Source: Candidatus Methylomicrobium oryzae (GTDB lineage: Bacteria > Pseudomonadota > Gammaproteobacteria > Methylococcales > Methylomonadaceae). Taken from it: a stretch of 64,000 nt of DNA. Positions 24,775 to 34,742 of the stretch are shown here, in pieces; the first letter of the stretch is position 1, and the number at the start of each line of letters is the position of its first letter. Under the pieces are notes generated by a model. That model did not search any database and was not told the DNA's origin. It was given only the letters and a program-made list of their open reading frames with translations. The DNA is taken from positions 51,955 through 115,954 of the forward strand of contig NZ_JAERVK010000016.1 in NCBI RefSeq assembly GCF_016745425.1, given 5' to 3'. Made by a program: the position numbers and the translations under genes.

Positions 24775-27006
24775 TCAGTTCTGCAAGATCTTCTGGCCTT
24801 TCATTACGATATTCTTGGAGGCCTTGGCATCGATCTTTCCGGATCCTTCCACCGTAATGTCTTTTCCTTTAATCACGATCGTCCCGTCCTTCTTCATCGT
24901 AATGCTGGCGCTGCCCGTCTTGATCGTCACCGAATCGCCGGCATCGATCACCAGATTCTTGCCGACTTTAAGTGAATCATTGCCCTTGATGCTCGTACCG
25001 CGGTTGCCGTCAACCGATACCGAAACATTGCCGGAGACCGACTCGCTCTGATTCCCGCCTACCGCAATCGATTGATTGGAGCCGACATTGGTGTCCTGAT
25101 TCGCCCCGACATTGATCGATTGATTAGCGCCGATATCCACTGTTTGATAGGCGCCAATCGCGACCGCCTGAAAGGCGCCGATCCCGATTTCCTGCGCCGC
25201 GCCGATGCCGATCGTTTCGTTGATGCCGACCATATGCGTCCTTTGCATGGCGACGGTGACGGACTCGCTGCCTCCTACCGACCGGGTACGGTTGGCACCC
25301 ACCGTAATGCTTTCGTTCACAACGACCGTTTCGGTGCGATTATTGCCGATCGTAATGGTTTCGTCGACATCGACCGTTTCCGTGCGGTTATTGCCGATAT
25401 GGATCGTTTCGTCATGGCCGACGTCCTCGGTGCGGTCGTGCCCGACCATCGTTGTCTCATCATTCTCGACGACATTGTCCTGGTTTTTTTCCGCATGGAT
25501 ATACAGCTGCTCCTCGCCTTTTTTGTCTTCCATGCGGATTTCATTGAAATTCGCGCCGCTGCCGCCTTGAGAACTGCGGCTCTTGATGCCGCTCTGGGTC
25601 TTGTTGGCGGGCAAGGCATAGGGAGGAACCTGCTCGCCGTTGTAGACCCGGCCGGTCACGATCGGCCGATCCGGATCGCCCTCCAGAAACTCCACAATCA
25701 CTTCCTGTCCGATACGCGGGATGTGGATCCCGCCCCAGTTTTTGCCGGCCCATAATTGCGAAACCCGCACCCAGCAGGACGAATTCTCGTCTTTTTTACT
25801 GTGGCGGTCCCAATGGAACTTCAGCTTAACCCGTCCGTGCTCATCGGTATAAATCTCTTCCCCTCCGGGGCCGGTTACTACAGCCGTTTGCGGTCCCTGG
25901 ACGATCGGCTTGGGGGTGATCCGCGCGGAACGGAACGGCGTTTTGCTGACAATAACGGTAAAGTTATTGGTATAGTCGGCAGGGTTGCCTCCCTTCGATC
26001 CCGAGTGGTAATCGTCGATGCTGATCGAGTGTCGAACCGACGTGACCAGATATTCCCGGTTCTGGTCGTCGCGCGGATAGCCCTCCAGGCAAAACAGGCC
26101 GCCCGCACACAACCCCCTCACGCTGCTGCGCCCGCTGACTTCTTCGTACTGGGCATGCAGTTCCTGAATCCGGGCGCGCACATAATGGCTGCCGTCGCCG
26201 TTTTCGACATATTCGCCGGGATAATCATAAATTTCCTGATCCGCATATTCATGGCCCGGCACAATGCTGCAATCCACTTCCAGCTTGGCGCTCGGACGCA
26301 CGAAATCATAATCGTTCAAGGCATAGACGCCCGGCAGCAATTGCTTCTTGAGGTGCCAGTCGTTGATCGTCTGGCCTTCGCTTGCCGAATAATTATGCGG
26401 CTCGCGGTGGTATTCGATGGTCTTGAAGCCCTCGATGGTTTCATGGGCGCTGCCGTCGTCGGCCAGCACGAGGGTATGTCTGCCGTCCTGGTGGATGAAG
26501 TAATAGTAAATCCCCTCCTGTTCCATCAGACGGCTGACGAAATTGAAGTCGGTTTCGCGATATTGAACGCAGTATTCCCACTTCCGGTAGGTTCCGGTCA
26601 ATTTGTCTTCGAATTGGGAATGCGGGCAATCCTGAAAAACCTGTTTGATGATTTCAGGAACGGTCTGGTTCTGAAAAATGCGGCAATCGGCAGTGCGGGT
26701 CAAAAACCACAGCCAGGGATAGACCGTGACATGGTAATGCATGAAGTAACCCTGGTCCGGCGCCTGTGAAATCGCCCCGACATAGCCGTTAAAAAAGCGT
26801 TTTTGATCGCCGGTGACATCCACGCGGACCGTCGCCTTCTGGCCCAGCAAGTCCTCGAATTTGATATTGTCCGCGCTCAGCACGTCCAGCTGCATGGTGA
26901 ACAGGCGCCCCATTTCCTCGTCGATGCCCACGCTCTGCAGCAATAAGACATCCTCACCGAGAGGCGTCATGATCGCTATTTGACTGTTCTTCTGCGTAGC
27001 TGCCAT
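24775..27006 (-). CDS. vgrG: T6SS spike protein VgrG (TssI)
   Basis: 743 residues. The gp27-like part (LLLQSVGIDEEMGRLFTMQL, FNGYVGAISQAPDQGYFMHY, CVQYRETDFNFVSRLMEQEG) is followed by the gp5-like OB fold (DEHGRVKLKFHWDR, SCWVRVSQLWAGKNWGG, IPRIGQEVIVEFLEGDPDRP). A long beta-helix then holds many hexad-like repeats (GNNRTETV, GANQSINV, GSNQSIAV) and ends in a DUF2345-like strand region. It has no extra catalytic domain, so toxicity must come from the PAAR-linked cargo genes downstream. It trimerises to form the puncturing spike on Hcp tubes. Confidence 0.95.
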   Translation of the reverse strand: MAATQKNSQIAIMTPLGEDVLLLQSVGIDEEMGRLFTMQLDVLSADNIKFEDLLGQKATVRVDVTGDQKRFFNGYVGAISQAPDQGYFMHYHVTVYPWLWFLTRTADCRIFQNQTVPEIIKQVFQDCPHSQFEDKLTGTYRKWEYCVQYRETDFNFVSRLMEQEGIYYYFIHQDGRHTLVLADDGSAHETIEGFKTIEYHREPHNYSASEGQTINDWHLKKQLLPGVYALNDYDFVRPSAKLEVDCSIVPGHEYADQEIYDYPGEYVENGDGSHYVRARIQELHAQYEEVSGRSSVRGLCAGGLFCLEGYPRDDQNREYLVTSVRHSISIDDYHSGSKGGNPADYTNNFTVIVSKTPFRSARITPKPIVQGPQTAVVTGPGGEEIYTDEHGRVKLKFHWDRHSKKDENSSCWVRVSQLWAGKNWGGIHIPRIGQEVIVEFLEGDPDRPIVTGRVYNGEQVPPYALPANKTQSGIKSRSSQGGSGANFNEIRMEDKKGEEQLYIHAEKNQDNVVENDETTMVGHDRTEDVGHDETIHIGNNRTETVDVDETITIGNNRTETVVVNESITVGANRTRSVGGSESVTVAMQRTHMVGINETIGIGAAQEIGIGAFQAVAIGAYQTVDIGANQSINVGANQDTNVGSNQSIAVGGNQSESVSGNVSVSVDGNRGTSIKGNDSLKVGKNLVIDAGDSVTIKTGSASITMKKDGTIVIKGKDITVEGSGKIDAKASKNIVMKGQKILQN

Positions 27007-27066
27007 GGTATTTAACCGTTTGCTGGTCCGGCGTCGTGCCGGGTATCTTAATTTAACCTGTTCATC

Positions 27067-29778
27067 CTAGGCAAATCGGTATTGAAACTCGCCGTCCTTG
27101 ACCTCCACGCCGACCTTCGTGATCGGTTCGCCGGTCAGCATTTTATTCAAAAATTCCTCGCTGATCGCCGGCAACACCGTATTGGTCAGAATCGCATCGA
27201 CCACGCGCGCGCCGCTTTCGACTTCGCTGCAGCGGTCGGCGATCAACTGCACGACATCTTCGCCGTAACTGAAAGGAATACCCCGGTTTTCCATGATGCG
27301 CTTGCCGATGCGGCCCAGCTGCAGATGAATGATCGATTTGAGCATTTCATCGCTGAGCGGATAGTAAGGAATCGTGACCAGGCGTCCCAGCAGCGCGGCC
27401 GGAAAAATTTTCAGCAGCGGCTCGCGGAGTGCTTTGGCGATGCCTTCGGGCTCCGGCAGCAATTCCGGGTCCTTGCACAGGTTCATGATCAGATCGGTGC
27501 CGGCGTTCGAGGTCAACAGGATAATCGTGTTCTTGAAATCGATGAAACGGCCTTCGGCGTCTTCCATCCAGCCTTTGTCGAAAACCTGGAAAAAGATTTC
27601 GTGCACATCGGGATGGGCTTTTTCGACTTCGTCGAGCAATACCACGCTGTAAGGCCGCCGCCGGACCGCCTCGGTCAGGATGCCGCCCTCGCCGTAGCCC
27701 ACGTAACCCGGCGGCGACCCTTTCAGCGTCGAAACGGCGTGCGCTTCCTGGTATTCGCTCATATTGATCGTGATGATGTTTTCTTCGCCGCCGTAGAGCG
27801 CTTCGGCCAGGGCCAGGCCGGTTTCGGTCTTGCCGACGCCGGACGGGCCGCACAGCATGAACACGCCGATCGGCTTGCCCGGATTATCGAGGCCGGCCCG
27901 CGAAGTCTGCACGCGACGGGCGATCATGTCGAGCGCATGGCGCTGGCCGATCACCCGTCGATTCAGTGTATCGCCGAGCTTCAGGATCGCCGCGACTTCG
28001 TTCTTGACCATGCGCCCGACCGGAATGCCGGTCCAGTCGGCAATCACGGACGCGATGGCCTGACTGTCGACGGTCGGAAAGATCAACGGCCGCTCGCCCT
28101 GCAACGCGGCCAGTTGCGACTGAAGTTCTTTCAATTGCGGCAGCAATTGAAGACGCGTGGCATCGTCAGGCTGATCGGTTTTCGCCGGCTCCTCGGCCTG
28201 CAACTGGGCCGGGCCGGATTTGGCGGTGCCCGGATGCAACTGCGCGCGTAAGGCCAGAATTTGCTCGACCAGGACCTTTTCCTCTTGCCAGCGCGACTCC
28301 AGTTCGGACAGGCGCGACTGCTCTTCGGAAAGCTTATCCAGCACGTTTTGCCGGCGCTCGCCGGTTTCCACGCCGACCGCCGTTTCGCGCTCGATAATGC
28401 CCAACTCGACATTGAGTGCTTCGATCCGCCGACGGCTGTCGTCGATTTCGGCCGGCACCGCCGCCTGGCTGACCGCGACGCGGGCGCAGGCGGTATCGAG
28501 CACACTGACCGATTTGTCGGGCAATTGCCGGTCGGGGATGTAGCGGTGCGCCAGTTTGACCGAATCTTCCAAAGCCTCGTCGAGCAGCAGCACTTTGTGG
28601 TGCTTTTCCATCGCGGACGCGACACCGCGCATCATCAACAGGGCTTTCTCGTCGGTCGGCTCGTCGACTTTGACGACCTGGAAGCGGCGCGTCAAAGCCG
28701 GGTCTTTTTCGAAATGTTTTTTGTATTCGGCCCAGGTGGTCGCCGCGATGGTCCGCAACGTACCGCGCGCCAGCGCCGGTTTCAACAGGTTGGCCGCGTC
28801 ACCGGTGCCGGCCGCGCCGCCCGCGCCGATCAAGGTATGCGCTTCGTCGATGAACAAAATGATCGGTTTTTCGGCCGACTGCACTTCCTCGATTACCTGC
28901 CGCAGGCGGTTTTCGAATTCGCCTTTCATGCTCGCGCCGGCCTGCAGCAGCCCGAGATCGAGCGTGCGGATACTGACATCCTGCAGCGGCGGCGGCACCT
29001 CTCCCGCCGCAATCCGCAACGCGAAACCTTCGACGACCGCCGTTTTACCGACGCCCGCCTCGCCGGTCAGGATCGGATTATTCTGGCGGCGGCGCATCAG
29101 AATGTCGATCACCTGGCGGATTTCGTCATCCCGGCCGACGATTGGATCCAGCTCGCCCTTGCGGGCGGCTTCGGTCAGATCGACCGAGAACTGCTTCAAT
29201 GCGGCCTGTTTTCCCATCTGCGCGGGCGGCATCGCCCCGGAATACTCGCCGGGAGCGCCTCCTCCGGCCAGTTTGCTGCCGTCATGCGCCGACAGCAATT
29301 CTTCGGGCGAGCCGGCGACGATATCCTTGAATTCGTCGAGCAGCGTATCCGCATTGATCTTTTTGAACTGGCCGGAAATCGCCTGTAATGCGTTGCGTAA
29401 ATCATTGGTCTTAACCATGCCGACGATCAAATGGCCGGAGCGCACCTGATTGCTGCCGTACATCAGGCTCGCATAGAGCCAGCCCTGCTCGACGGCCTCC
29501 TGGACATGCGAAGACAGGTCCGAGATCGAGGTCGCGCCCGCGGGAAGACGGTCCAGCGCTTCGGTAAAATCGCGCGCCAGATGCGAGGGGTTCAACTCGA
29601 ACTTTTTGATGATACGGTGCAGGTCGGAATCCTGGAGTTGCAGAAGCTGGTGCAGCCAATGCACGATCTCTACATAGGGATTCCCGCGCATTTTGCAAAA
29701 AACCGTCGCGCTTTCAATACCTTTATAAGCCACATTATTGAGTTTGCCGAACAAAGCCGTGCGGCTGATCGCGGTCAT
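27067..29778 (-). CDS. clpV: T6SS sheath-recycling ATPase ClpV (TssH)
   Basis: 903 residues, a normal ClpV length. An N-terminal Clp repeat domain (1-165) includes HEAT-type helices that bind sheath. AAA1 has Walker A GEAGVGKTAVVEG and Walker B IILFIDEAHTLIGAGG. A ClpB-like middle domain follows, and AAA2 has GPSGVGKTETGLALAE and VVLLDEVEKAHPDV. It disassembles contracted TssB/TssC sheath in the cytosol. The start codon overlaps the tssG stop (ATGA), showing coupling. Confidence 0.95.
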   Translation of the reverse strand: MTAISRTALFGKLNNVAYKGIESATVFCKMRGNPYVEIVHWLHQLLQLQDSDLHRIIKKFELNPSHLARDFTEALDRLPAGATSISDLSSHVQEAVEQGWLYASLMYGSNQVRSGHLIVGMVKTNDLRNALQAISGQFKKINADTLLDEFKDIVAGSPEELLSAHDGSKLAGGGAPGEYSGAMPPAQMGKQAALKQFSVDLTEAARKGELDPIVGRDDEIRQVIDILMRRRQNNPILTGEAGVGKTAVVEGFALRIAAGEVPPPLQDVSIRTLDLGLLQAGASMKGEFENRLRQVIEEVQSAEKPIILFIDEAHTLIGAGGAAGTGDAANLLKPALARGTLRTIAATTWAEYKKHFEKDPALTRRFQVVKVDEPTDEKALLMMRGVASAMEKHHKVLLLDEALEDSVKLAHRYIPDRQLPDKSVSVLDTACARVAVSQAAVPAEIDDSRRRIEALNVELGIIERETAVGVETGERRQNVLDKLSEEQSRLSELESRWQEEKVLVEQILALRAQLHPGTAKSGPAQLQAEEPAKTDQPDDATRLQLLPQLKELQSQLAALQGERPLIFPTVDSQAIASVIADWTGIPVGRMVKNEVAAILKLGDTLNRRVIGQRHALDMIARRVQTSRAGLDNPGKPIGVFMLCGPSGVGKTETGLALAEALYGGEENIITINMSEYQEAHAVSTLKGSPPGYVGYGEGGILTEAVRRRPYSVVLLDEVEKAHPDVHEIFFQVFDKGWMEDAEGRFIDFKNTIILLTSNAGTDLIMNLCKDPELLPEPEGIAKALREPLLKIFPAALLGRLVTIPYYPLSDEMLKSIIHLQLGRIGKRIMENRGIPFSYGEDVVQLIADRCSEVESGARVVDAILTNTVLPAISEEFLNKMLTGEPITKVGVEVKDGEFQYRFA

Positions 29779-30800
29779 GTCATTTTCTCCCTATCGAGGT
29801 ATAAATCATTGGCATCATTCATTCTTGTTCCGGTTTGCAGCCAACTTGTCCAGCCGAGCCGCCCGTAGTTGCCGAGCTGAACGGCGGGCACTTCGTTGTT
29901 CTGCAAAACCAGATTCAAGTCCCAGTTCAATTCGAAGCCGGCATAGTTGTTGACAAGATCGAAAAGCCGGACGAGCATCTCGCCGCCCGGCAAAAACCGT
30001 TCATAGTCCGCCAGTTGCAAAGGACCCATCGTGATCCGGAATTTATGCTGGCATTGCCAGCTGCGCACGCCGATCACGGCCGACACGCCGAGCTGGCCCG
30101 TATTGTGGCGGCCGTCGAGATAGCAGTAACTGTCCCTGGGCATCTCCAGCCATTCCCCAATAAACTCCTCGATACGGACAGGAAGCCGAAAATAGGCATA
30201 GAGAATCGAGGCCAGCCCTTCGCTGTGCTTGGTATGGCAGCCGAGATGGGCGGCGAAATGCAGCTTGACATGGTCGTGGATGCTGTCCCGCTGCCGGAGC
30301 GACGGATCGCCCAGCCCGGCCAGCGAGCCGACGTACCAAGCGAAACGGTCGGACTCCGGACGATCCAGTTGCACGGTCGGCTCGGTATCGGCCCAGGCCC
30401 GGTAAAAGAGGGATAACAGGCGGTGGTGGAACATGTCGGCGAAGTCCGCGATCGTCATGTCCTTCGCATCGCGCATCCGGTTGCGCGCATGCTCGGTCAG
30501 ATGCAGCGGCAAAGGACCGTTCGGCCCGAACACCCCGAAAAAGAACACCTTCAGCCAAGGCGGAAAGTCCGGACCGGCAACATACTCCGCCAGTGTCGAA
30601 GGGGCGAACTGCATACTCGGCGTCTGCCCCAGGCGCACCGGGTCGTCGCCCGGGCGTGCCGAACGACCGAGCCGGGGACGCGTACGATTCAGGCACTCCA
30701 AACGTCTCAGCGCCGCGAAAAAGCCGTGCGCATACGGTTCGCGGGCAAGACTGCCGAGGAATTCTAAATCAGCGTTCTGGTTCCCGTGCGCACCGGCCAT
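29775..30800 (-). CDS. tssG: T6SS baseplate protein TssG
   Basis: 341 residues, the family length. Recognisable blocks are PYAHGFFAALRRLECLNR near the start, PLPLHLTEHARNRMRD, HRLLSLFYRAWADTEP and RFLPGGEMLVRLFDLVNNY with LGWTSWL at the end. TssG joins TssF2 trimers to TssK in the baseplate wedge. It overlaps tssF by 37 bp and clpV by 4 bp. Confidence 0.93.
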   Translation of the reverse strand: MAGAHGNQNADLEFLGSLAREPYAHGFFAALRRLECLNRTRPRLGRSARPGDDPVRLGQTPSMQFAPSTLAEYVAGPDFPPWLKVFFFGVFGPNGPLPLHLTEHARNRMRDAKDMTIADFADMFHHRLLSLFYRAWADTEPTVQLDRPESDRFAWYVGSLAGLGDPSLRQRDSIHDHVKLHFAAHLGCHTKHSEGLASILYAYFRLPVRIEEFIGEWLEMPRDSYCYLDGRHNTGQLGVSAVIGVRSWQCQHKFRITMGPLQLADYERFLPGGEMLVRLFDLVNNYAGFELNWDLNLVLQNNEVPAVQLGNYGRLGWTSWLQTGTRMNDANDLYLDREKMT

Positions 30801-32629
30801 CGCATGATTTCTCCCCGCTCGCGGGTTTTAACCGTCACTTGGGTAAAACTGTTGAGCGAAACATATTTACTGAAAAATTTTTCCAGGACCGCGCCCAGTA
30901 AAAACGCGCCGGCTCCGGAAAAGGCCGTTTCATCGAAAGTCACGGCAATCTCTACGCCGCGTCCGAAACACATCGGCCCTGAAACCGGCACACGCAGTAC
31001 GACAGGCCGGCTTTGCACGCTTACCACACCGTCTATTTGCTTGGCCGCCGCCATCCCGCCCCAATCTCCGTAAAGCCGCAACAACTCGCGCAACGCCACG
31101 GCGCCCTGCTGTTCGTCATGATCGATCAAACTCAGGTAATTCAACGACAAATGACTGATCAGGCGCCAGGCGTGCTCCCCCTCCGGGCGTGAAGGCCTCG
31201 GCTCGGTCGGTTTAACGAGGCAATTGACCGCTGTCACCGGGGCGCTGATTTCGAGGCTGAAATCGGATTCACCCTCGCCCAAGAGCAGCAGCATCGGCAG
31301 ATCGCGGTTCGTGCACAAGGCGGTCACGCCGAGCTGCCTCAAGTCGCTGCGATAAGGCACCGCATTACTATCGACGAGGGAAAGATAGACTTCGCTGCCC
31401 GGATAATCCGCCTTCAACCGGCCGGTCACATTCAGCGTGCCGTCCAGGGACGGCTGGCGCTGCACGGTATAATACTCGGCGCCTGAAGCCGTATCCGAAT
31501 GCAGCGAATAAAAAGGCCGAAAGGTCTGCTCGACCGCGGTTCCCGCGCCGTACCCCGTCACCTCGGTCACCGTATGCACTTCATAGTCGCTCAATGCCGT
31601 TCTATCGACAACAATCTGATATCCGGCATTGCGGGTATTCAAATGAATGCGGTCCGTCCGTTTCGGAAAAAGATTGATCGCGGGCGTACAGTTCAGCATG
31701 AAGTTATCCTTGCCGATCAGATCTTCCAGCTCGGGCTTGGCCGTATCCAGCAAAAGGACGATCTCCACCGCGGTGTCTTCGCATCGGGAGAGCGCCGCCT
31801 GCAAGCCTGCCAGTTCGAAAAACATGAAACGCTGCGGCAGGGCAAAATATTCCTGCAGCAGACGGTAGCCCTGAAACGAAGGCGGTCCGTAAGGCAGCAG
31901 CGCCTCTTCGGCGCCGAACCCGACAGGACGGATCGCGTCAGCGAGCGTTTCGCGCCAGGCCGGGGACGCGGCGGCCGGCTGGACCACCACAGCAACCGCG
32001 TGGCCGAAAATCAATTCGTAGAGCTGGAGGGGCAGCGCGCCGATGCCGTGCAGATAAATCGGCAGCCGGTCGATCGGGAGTTGCCCGAAAGGCAAATCGA
32101 GCACCGTTTCCAGACGCAGACGAATAGCCGATTTGACCTTCCTTATGTTCGGCCCGGCATAACGCATCGCCGCGCCGAGCGGCAGATACCCGGCCTCGCT
32201 CAATTGAATCGGCCACAGGCGCAGTTCGTGCGCGGTACGAAACTCGCATTTGGCACGGCCCTTGATGCTGGTATTGCTGAACAGCCGGGTTTGCCGGGGG
32301 ATCGAAAAACCCTGCTCGGAAACGCCTCCCTGCAGGTCGGGCTTGAACTGCACCAATGCCATCGACGGCAGCGGCGCCAGATAATGCGGGTATACCATTT
32401 CCAGCAAATGCTGGGTAAAGCGGGGAAATTCCGCTTCCATTTTAAGCTGGATCCGTGCCGTCAGAAAAGCGAAGCTTTCCAGCAGACGCTCGACATAAGG
32501 ATCGGCACAGTCGGTACCGCCGAGATCGAGTGCTGCAGCAATTTTGGGATGGCGTTTGGCGAATTCCATCCCCATTTCCCTGATGAACTGCAGTTCCCGT
32601 TGGTAATGGTCAAGAAAGCGGGGATTCAT
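30764..32629 (-). CDS. tssF: T6SS baseplate protein TssF
   Basis: 621 residues. The start MNPRFLDHYQRELQFIREMG and the AKRHPKIAAALDLGG, DPYVERLLESFAFLTARIQ and FPRFTQHLLEMVYPHYLAP blocks are diagnostic of TssF. The C-terminus ends in typical FSKYVSLNSFTQVTVKT. It is a wedge component with TssG and TssE. The start overlaps the tssE stop by 4 nt (ATGA). Confidence 0.95.
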   Translation of the reverse strand: MNPRFLDHYQRELQFIREMGMEFAKRHPKIAAALDLGGTDCADPYVERLLESFAFLTARIQLKMEAEFPRFTQHLLEMVYPHYLAPLPSMALVQFKPDLQGGVSEQGFSIPRQTRLFSNTSIKGRAKCEFRTAHELRLWPIQLSEAGYLPLGAAMRYAGPNIRKVKSAIRLRLETVLDLPFGQLPIDRLPIYLHGIGALPLQLYELIFGHAVAVVVQPAAASPAWRETLADAIRPVGFGAEEALLPYGPPSFQGYRLLQEYFALPQRFMFFELAGLQAALSRCEDTAVEIVLLLDTAKPELEDLIGKDNFMLNCTPAINLFPKRTDRIHLNTRNAGYQIVVDRTALSDYEVHTVTEVTGYGAGTAVEQTFRPFYSLHSDTASGAEYYTVQRQPSLDGTLNVTGRLKADYPGSEVYLSLVDSNAVPYRSDLRQLGVTALCTNRDLPMLLLLGEGESDFSLEISAPVTAVNCLVKPTEPRPSRPEGEHAWRLISHLSLNYLSLIDHDEQQGAVALRELLRLYGDWGGMAAAKQIDGVVSVQSRPVVLRVPVSGPMCFGRGVEIAVTFDETAFSGAGAFLLGAVLEKFFSKYVSLNSFTQVTVKTRERGEIMRWPVRTGTRTLI

Positions 32630-33321
32630 GAATGCGCTTCCGTCGGACGGTAGTCATATACCGCAACCTGTCCGTTTTCCAGCTCGAATTCGGTGCGTAA
32701 ATGCAGATGCAGGGGCTGCGGCGATGCCCATAACTCGCCTTCGATTTCGAACACGACGGCGTTGTGGTCGAACAAGGTTTTATCCGCGATCACCCGTACC
32801 GCTAAAGTCCGTGGAATGATCCGGGGTTCGAAGTTGATAATCACCTGTTTCAGCAGACGTTCCATCTGCAAGACATCCAGGCCGGAGACCGTTTTACCGG
32901 TCAGGTCGGGCATTCCGTAATTCAGTACCGAATTCGCCACATCCGGAAGTTCTTCCAACTCTTCCTGAGGCGTATAACGGCTGGCATTCAGCAGCCAGTC
33001 CAGGTCGCGCTTGACGCAGGCGCGTATTTCCTTGAGCGACGCGACGGACGCCGAAAGCACATTAAATTGAACCCGGGCTTGTTCGAGTTGCCGGAGCAGT
33101 TGCTGACGCTCCCGCTTACTTTCTTCTGTCGCTCCGGTTTTACCGTCCTGGGGTAACCGGGCCAATGCCGCTTCGATACCCTGAATCGCTTCCTTCTGAA
33201 GGCGCATCGAGTAATTGATCGGATCGTCATCGGTCAAACGATCCAGCAACGAAGGCAGATAACGGTCCTTCGGCAACGATCTAGCCACCGGCGCGCTCCG
33301 TTTCCCGATCGACGCCGGCAT
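32626..33321 (-). CDS. tssE: T6SS baseplate protein TssE (gp25-like)
   Basis: I choose the ATG at 33321 (231 residues), which has GGGAG 10 nt upstream. Two further in-frame ATGs (33342, 33366) lie inside tagJ. The gp25/lysozyme-like core includes SVLNYGMPDL, LKQVIINFEPRIIPRTLAVRV and LHLRTEFELENGQVAVYD. At about 231 residues it is longer than usual TssE because of a charged insertion (KRERQQLLRQLEQARVQFNV) after the N-terminal DRLTDDDP motif. It initiates sheath assembly at the baseplate. It overlaps tagJ upstream and tssF downstream. Confidence 0.9.
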   Translation of the reverse strand: MPASIGKRSAPVARSLPKDRYLPSLLDRLTDDDPINYSMRLQKEAIQGIEAALARLPQDGKTGATEESKRERQQLLRQLEQARVQFNVLSASVASLKEIRACVKRDLDWLLNASRYTPQEELEELPDVANSVLNYGMPDLTGKTVSGLDVLQMERLLKQVIINFEPRIIPRTLAVRVIADKTLFDHNAVVFEIEGELWASPQPLHLHLRTEFELENGQVAVYDYRPTEAHS

Positions 33322-34102
33322 TGAAATGAATCTCCCGGACATCGAGTAAAGGGTACTCGGCGACATCGGTGGTCAGGATTTTTTGACCGATGCCGAGGAA
33401 CACGTCCTCTCCGCACTCGTCCCAGGCGGTTTTGCGGGAGAGCGCAAACAAAGGATCGTCGTGCCGGTAAGACGCCGGATAGCGCGCCGGGATTACGCCG
33501 TAACGTTCGCCGCCGTTGCTCCAGGTAAAATGCGCGGGCAACCAGACGACGTCGCGCAAATCGGCCGGTTTCTCGATCACGACCGAAGCGATGCGTTCCG
33601 TCGGTACCCAAAAATAACGGCCGTCGATGATTGCTTCGAACACCGGCCCCAGCCGAGAGTCGCTATCGGCCAGCCATGCGAAACCCGTGCCGTCGATCGT
33701 TCCGGAAACCGCAGGCGCCAGCGCGAAGGCACGCTCGCGCAGCTCCCTGGAGTTGCCGTACCGACCTTCCGCGGTCAATTTGAGCGCCTGAACCAGCAAC
33801 GCAGTCCATTCCGAAGGCTGCCCGAAAATTACCGGCATTTGACGACCCGAAAAAACCTCTTCGCGCAACCGCTCGCAGGCAATGACCTGACGATACATCG
33901 AGACCATCGCCAACGTTGCATCATCGAGTTCGCCGGCGACATTCAATTGCGTCAACGCACGTTCCCATTGCCCCAGAACCGACAGTAACTGAAACAGAAA
34001 AACCCGATAATCCGACTTGGCGGGATTCGCCCGAACCTGATCCTGAAGCCTTAGTAAAGCACTTTTCAGATCGCCCTGTTTCAAATATTCTTCGGCTGTC
34101 AT
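33281..34102 (-). CDS. tagJ: T6SS accessory protein TagJ (ImpE family)
   Basis: 273 residues. A TPR-like N-terminus (AEEYLKQGDLKSALLRLQDQ, FLFQLLSVLGQWERALTQL) leads to the ImpE C-terminal domain (FAWLADSDSRLGPVFEAIIDGRYFWVP, DLRDVVWLPAHFTW, RYPASY). TagJ proteins bind the TssB N-terminus and may aid sheath turnover with ClpV. It lies between hcp and tssE, a common place in systems with PpkA/FHA control. Confidence 0.92.
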   Translation of the reverse strand: MTAEEYLKQGDLKSALLRLQDQVRANPAKSDYRVFLFQLLSVLGQWERALTQLNVAGELDDATLAMVSMYRQVIACERLREEVFSGRQMPVIFGQPSEWTALLVQALKLTAEGRYGNSRELRERAFALAPAVSGTIDGTGFAWLADSDSRLGPVFEAIIDGRYFWVPTERIASVVIEKPADLRDVVWLPAHFTWSNGGERYGVIPARYPASYRHDDPLFALSRKTAWDECGEDVFLGIGQKILTTDVAEYPLLDVREIHFNAGVDRETERAGG

Positions 34103-34137
34103 TTGCTTAACGCAGGTGGATGATTAAGAGGCCGGCA

Positions 34138-34161
34138 GGCGGAGGCTAAAATGCCTCCGCC
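34138..34161 (-). promoter_or_regulatory. Hairpin between hcp and tagJ
   Basis: GGCGGAGGC-(6 nt)-GCCTCCGCC forms a perfect 9-bp stem 32 nt after the hcp stop and about 35 nt before tagJ. No T-run follows on the minus strand, so it is more likely an mRNA-stabilising or partial attenuation stem than a terminator. It could keep hcp transcript above that of downstream genes. Confidence 0.55.
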
Positions 34162-34193
34162 CTATACCGCAGCATTACGAAGAACGATTGAGA

Positions 34194-34676
34194 TTAACCG
34201 CTTTTCTTTTCATAAAGATCAAAATACTTCGGACCTATTGCGGTATCGCCGGAACCATCCGCTTTGACAGGAGTATAAGTCCAACTGATCTTCTTATAAA
34301 CAAAGGAAACCGATTCCGCCGGTCTTCCTGCACCCGTGCTACCGCTTAACTGGACACTCGAAACCATAACGTCCTCCAGCTCATATTTCAATATGCAGAT
34401 CTTTTCGCCGGTGTCCTCGCATATTTCAAGAACCAGCTTGGCAATATGCTTGCCCTGGATGCAGTGAAGATTCAAATCGATACTCGCTTTATCGACTTCC
34501 TTCATAACCGAAAGATCACCGAATGAAGCGTCGCCTGCCGAGCGCCCTCCGGTTCCGGTGAATCCCGAAACCTGTTGAGAGACACCGATGCTGTAACTTA
34601 GGACTTGAATCCAGTCCGCATGCTTCTCCTCGGTGCACTCACCTTTAATTGGTTCTATTTGCAAATAAGCGGCCAT
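34194..34676 (-). CDS. hcp: T6SS tube protein Hcp (TssD)
   Basis: 160 residues, the normal Hcp length. Start MAAYLQIEPIKGECTEEKHA, a core with WIQVLSYSIGVSQQVSG, DLSVMKEVDKASIDLNLHCI and a C-terminal FVYKKISWTYTPVKADGSGD are standard for the family. Hexamers stack into the inner tube and carry small effectors. It is the only hcp in the window. Short flanking gaps (66 bp upstream, 91 bp downstream) and the hairpin after it suggest separate expression tuning. Confidence 0.95.
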   Translation of the reverse strand: MAAYLQIEPIKGECTEEKHADWIQVLSYSIGVSQQVSGFTGTGGRSAGDASFGDLSVMKEVDKASIDLNLHCIQGKHIAKLVLEICEDTGEKICILKYELEDVMVSSVQLSGSTGAGRPAESVSFVYKKISWTYTPVKADGSGDTAIGPKYFDLYEKKSG

Positions 34677-34742
34677 AATGAATTACCCCTATATAATGAT
34701 TAGTTAATAATAATTAGTTAGAAAATAACACTGCTTTCGGTC

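Noticed and set aside
25000..25600. VgrG repeat region as a possible CRISPR or DNA repeat array
   Set aside because: The periodicity is in the protein (beta-helix hexads such as GNNRTETV) and the DNA units are degenerate, without spacers.
24775..27006. VgrG as an evolved VgrG with C-terminal toxin
   Set aside because: The C-terminus ends in DUF2345-like strands with no extra catalytic domain.
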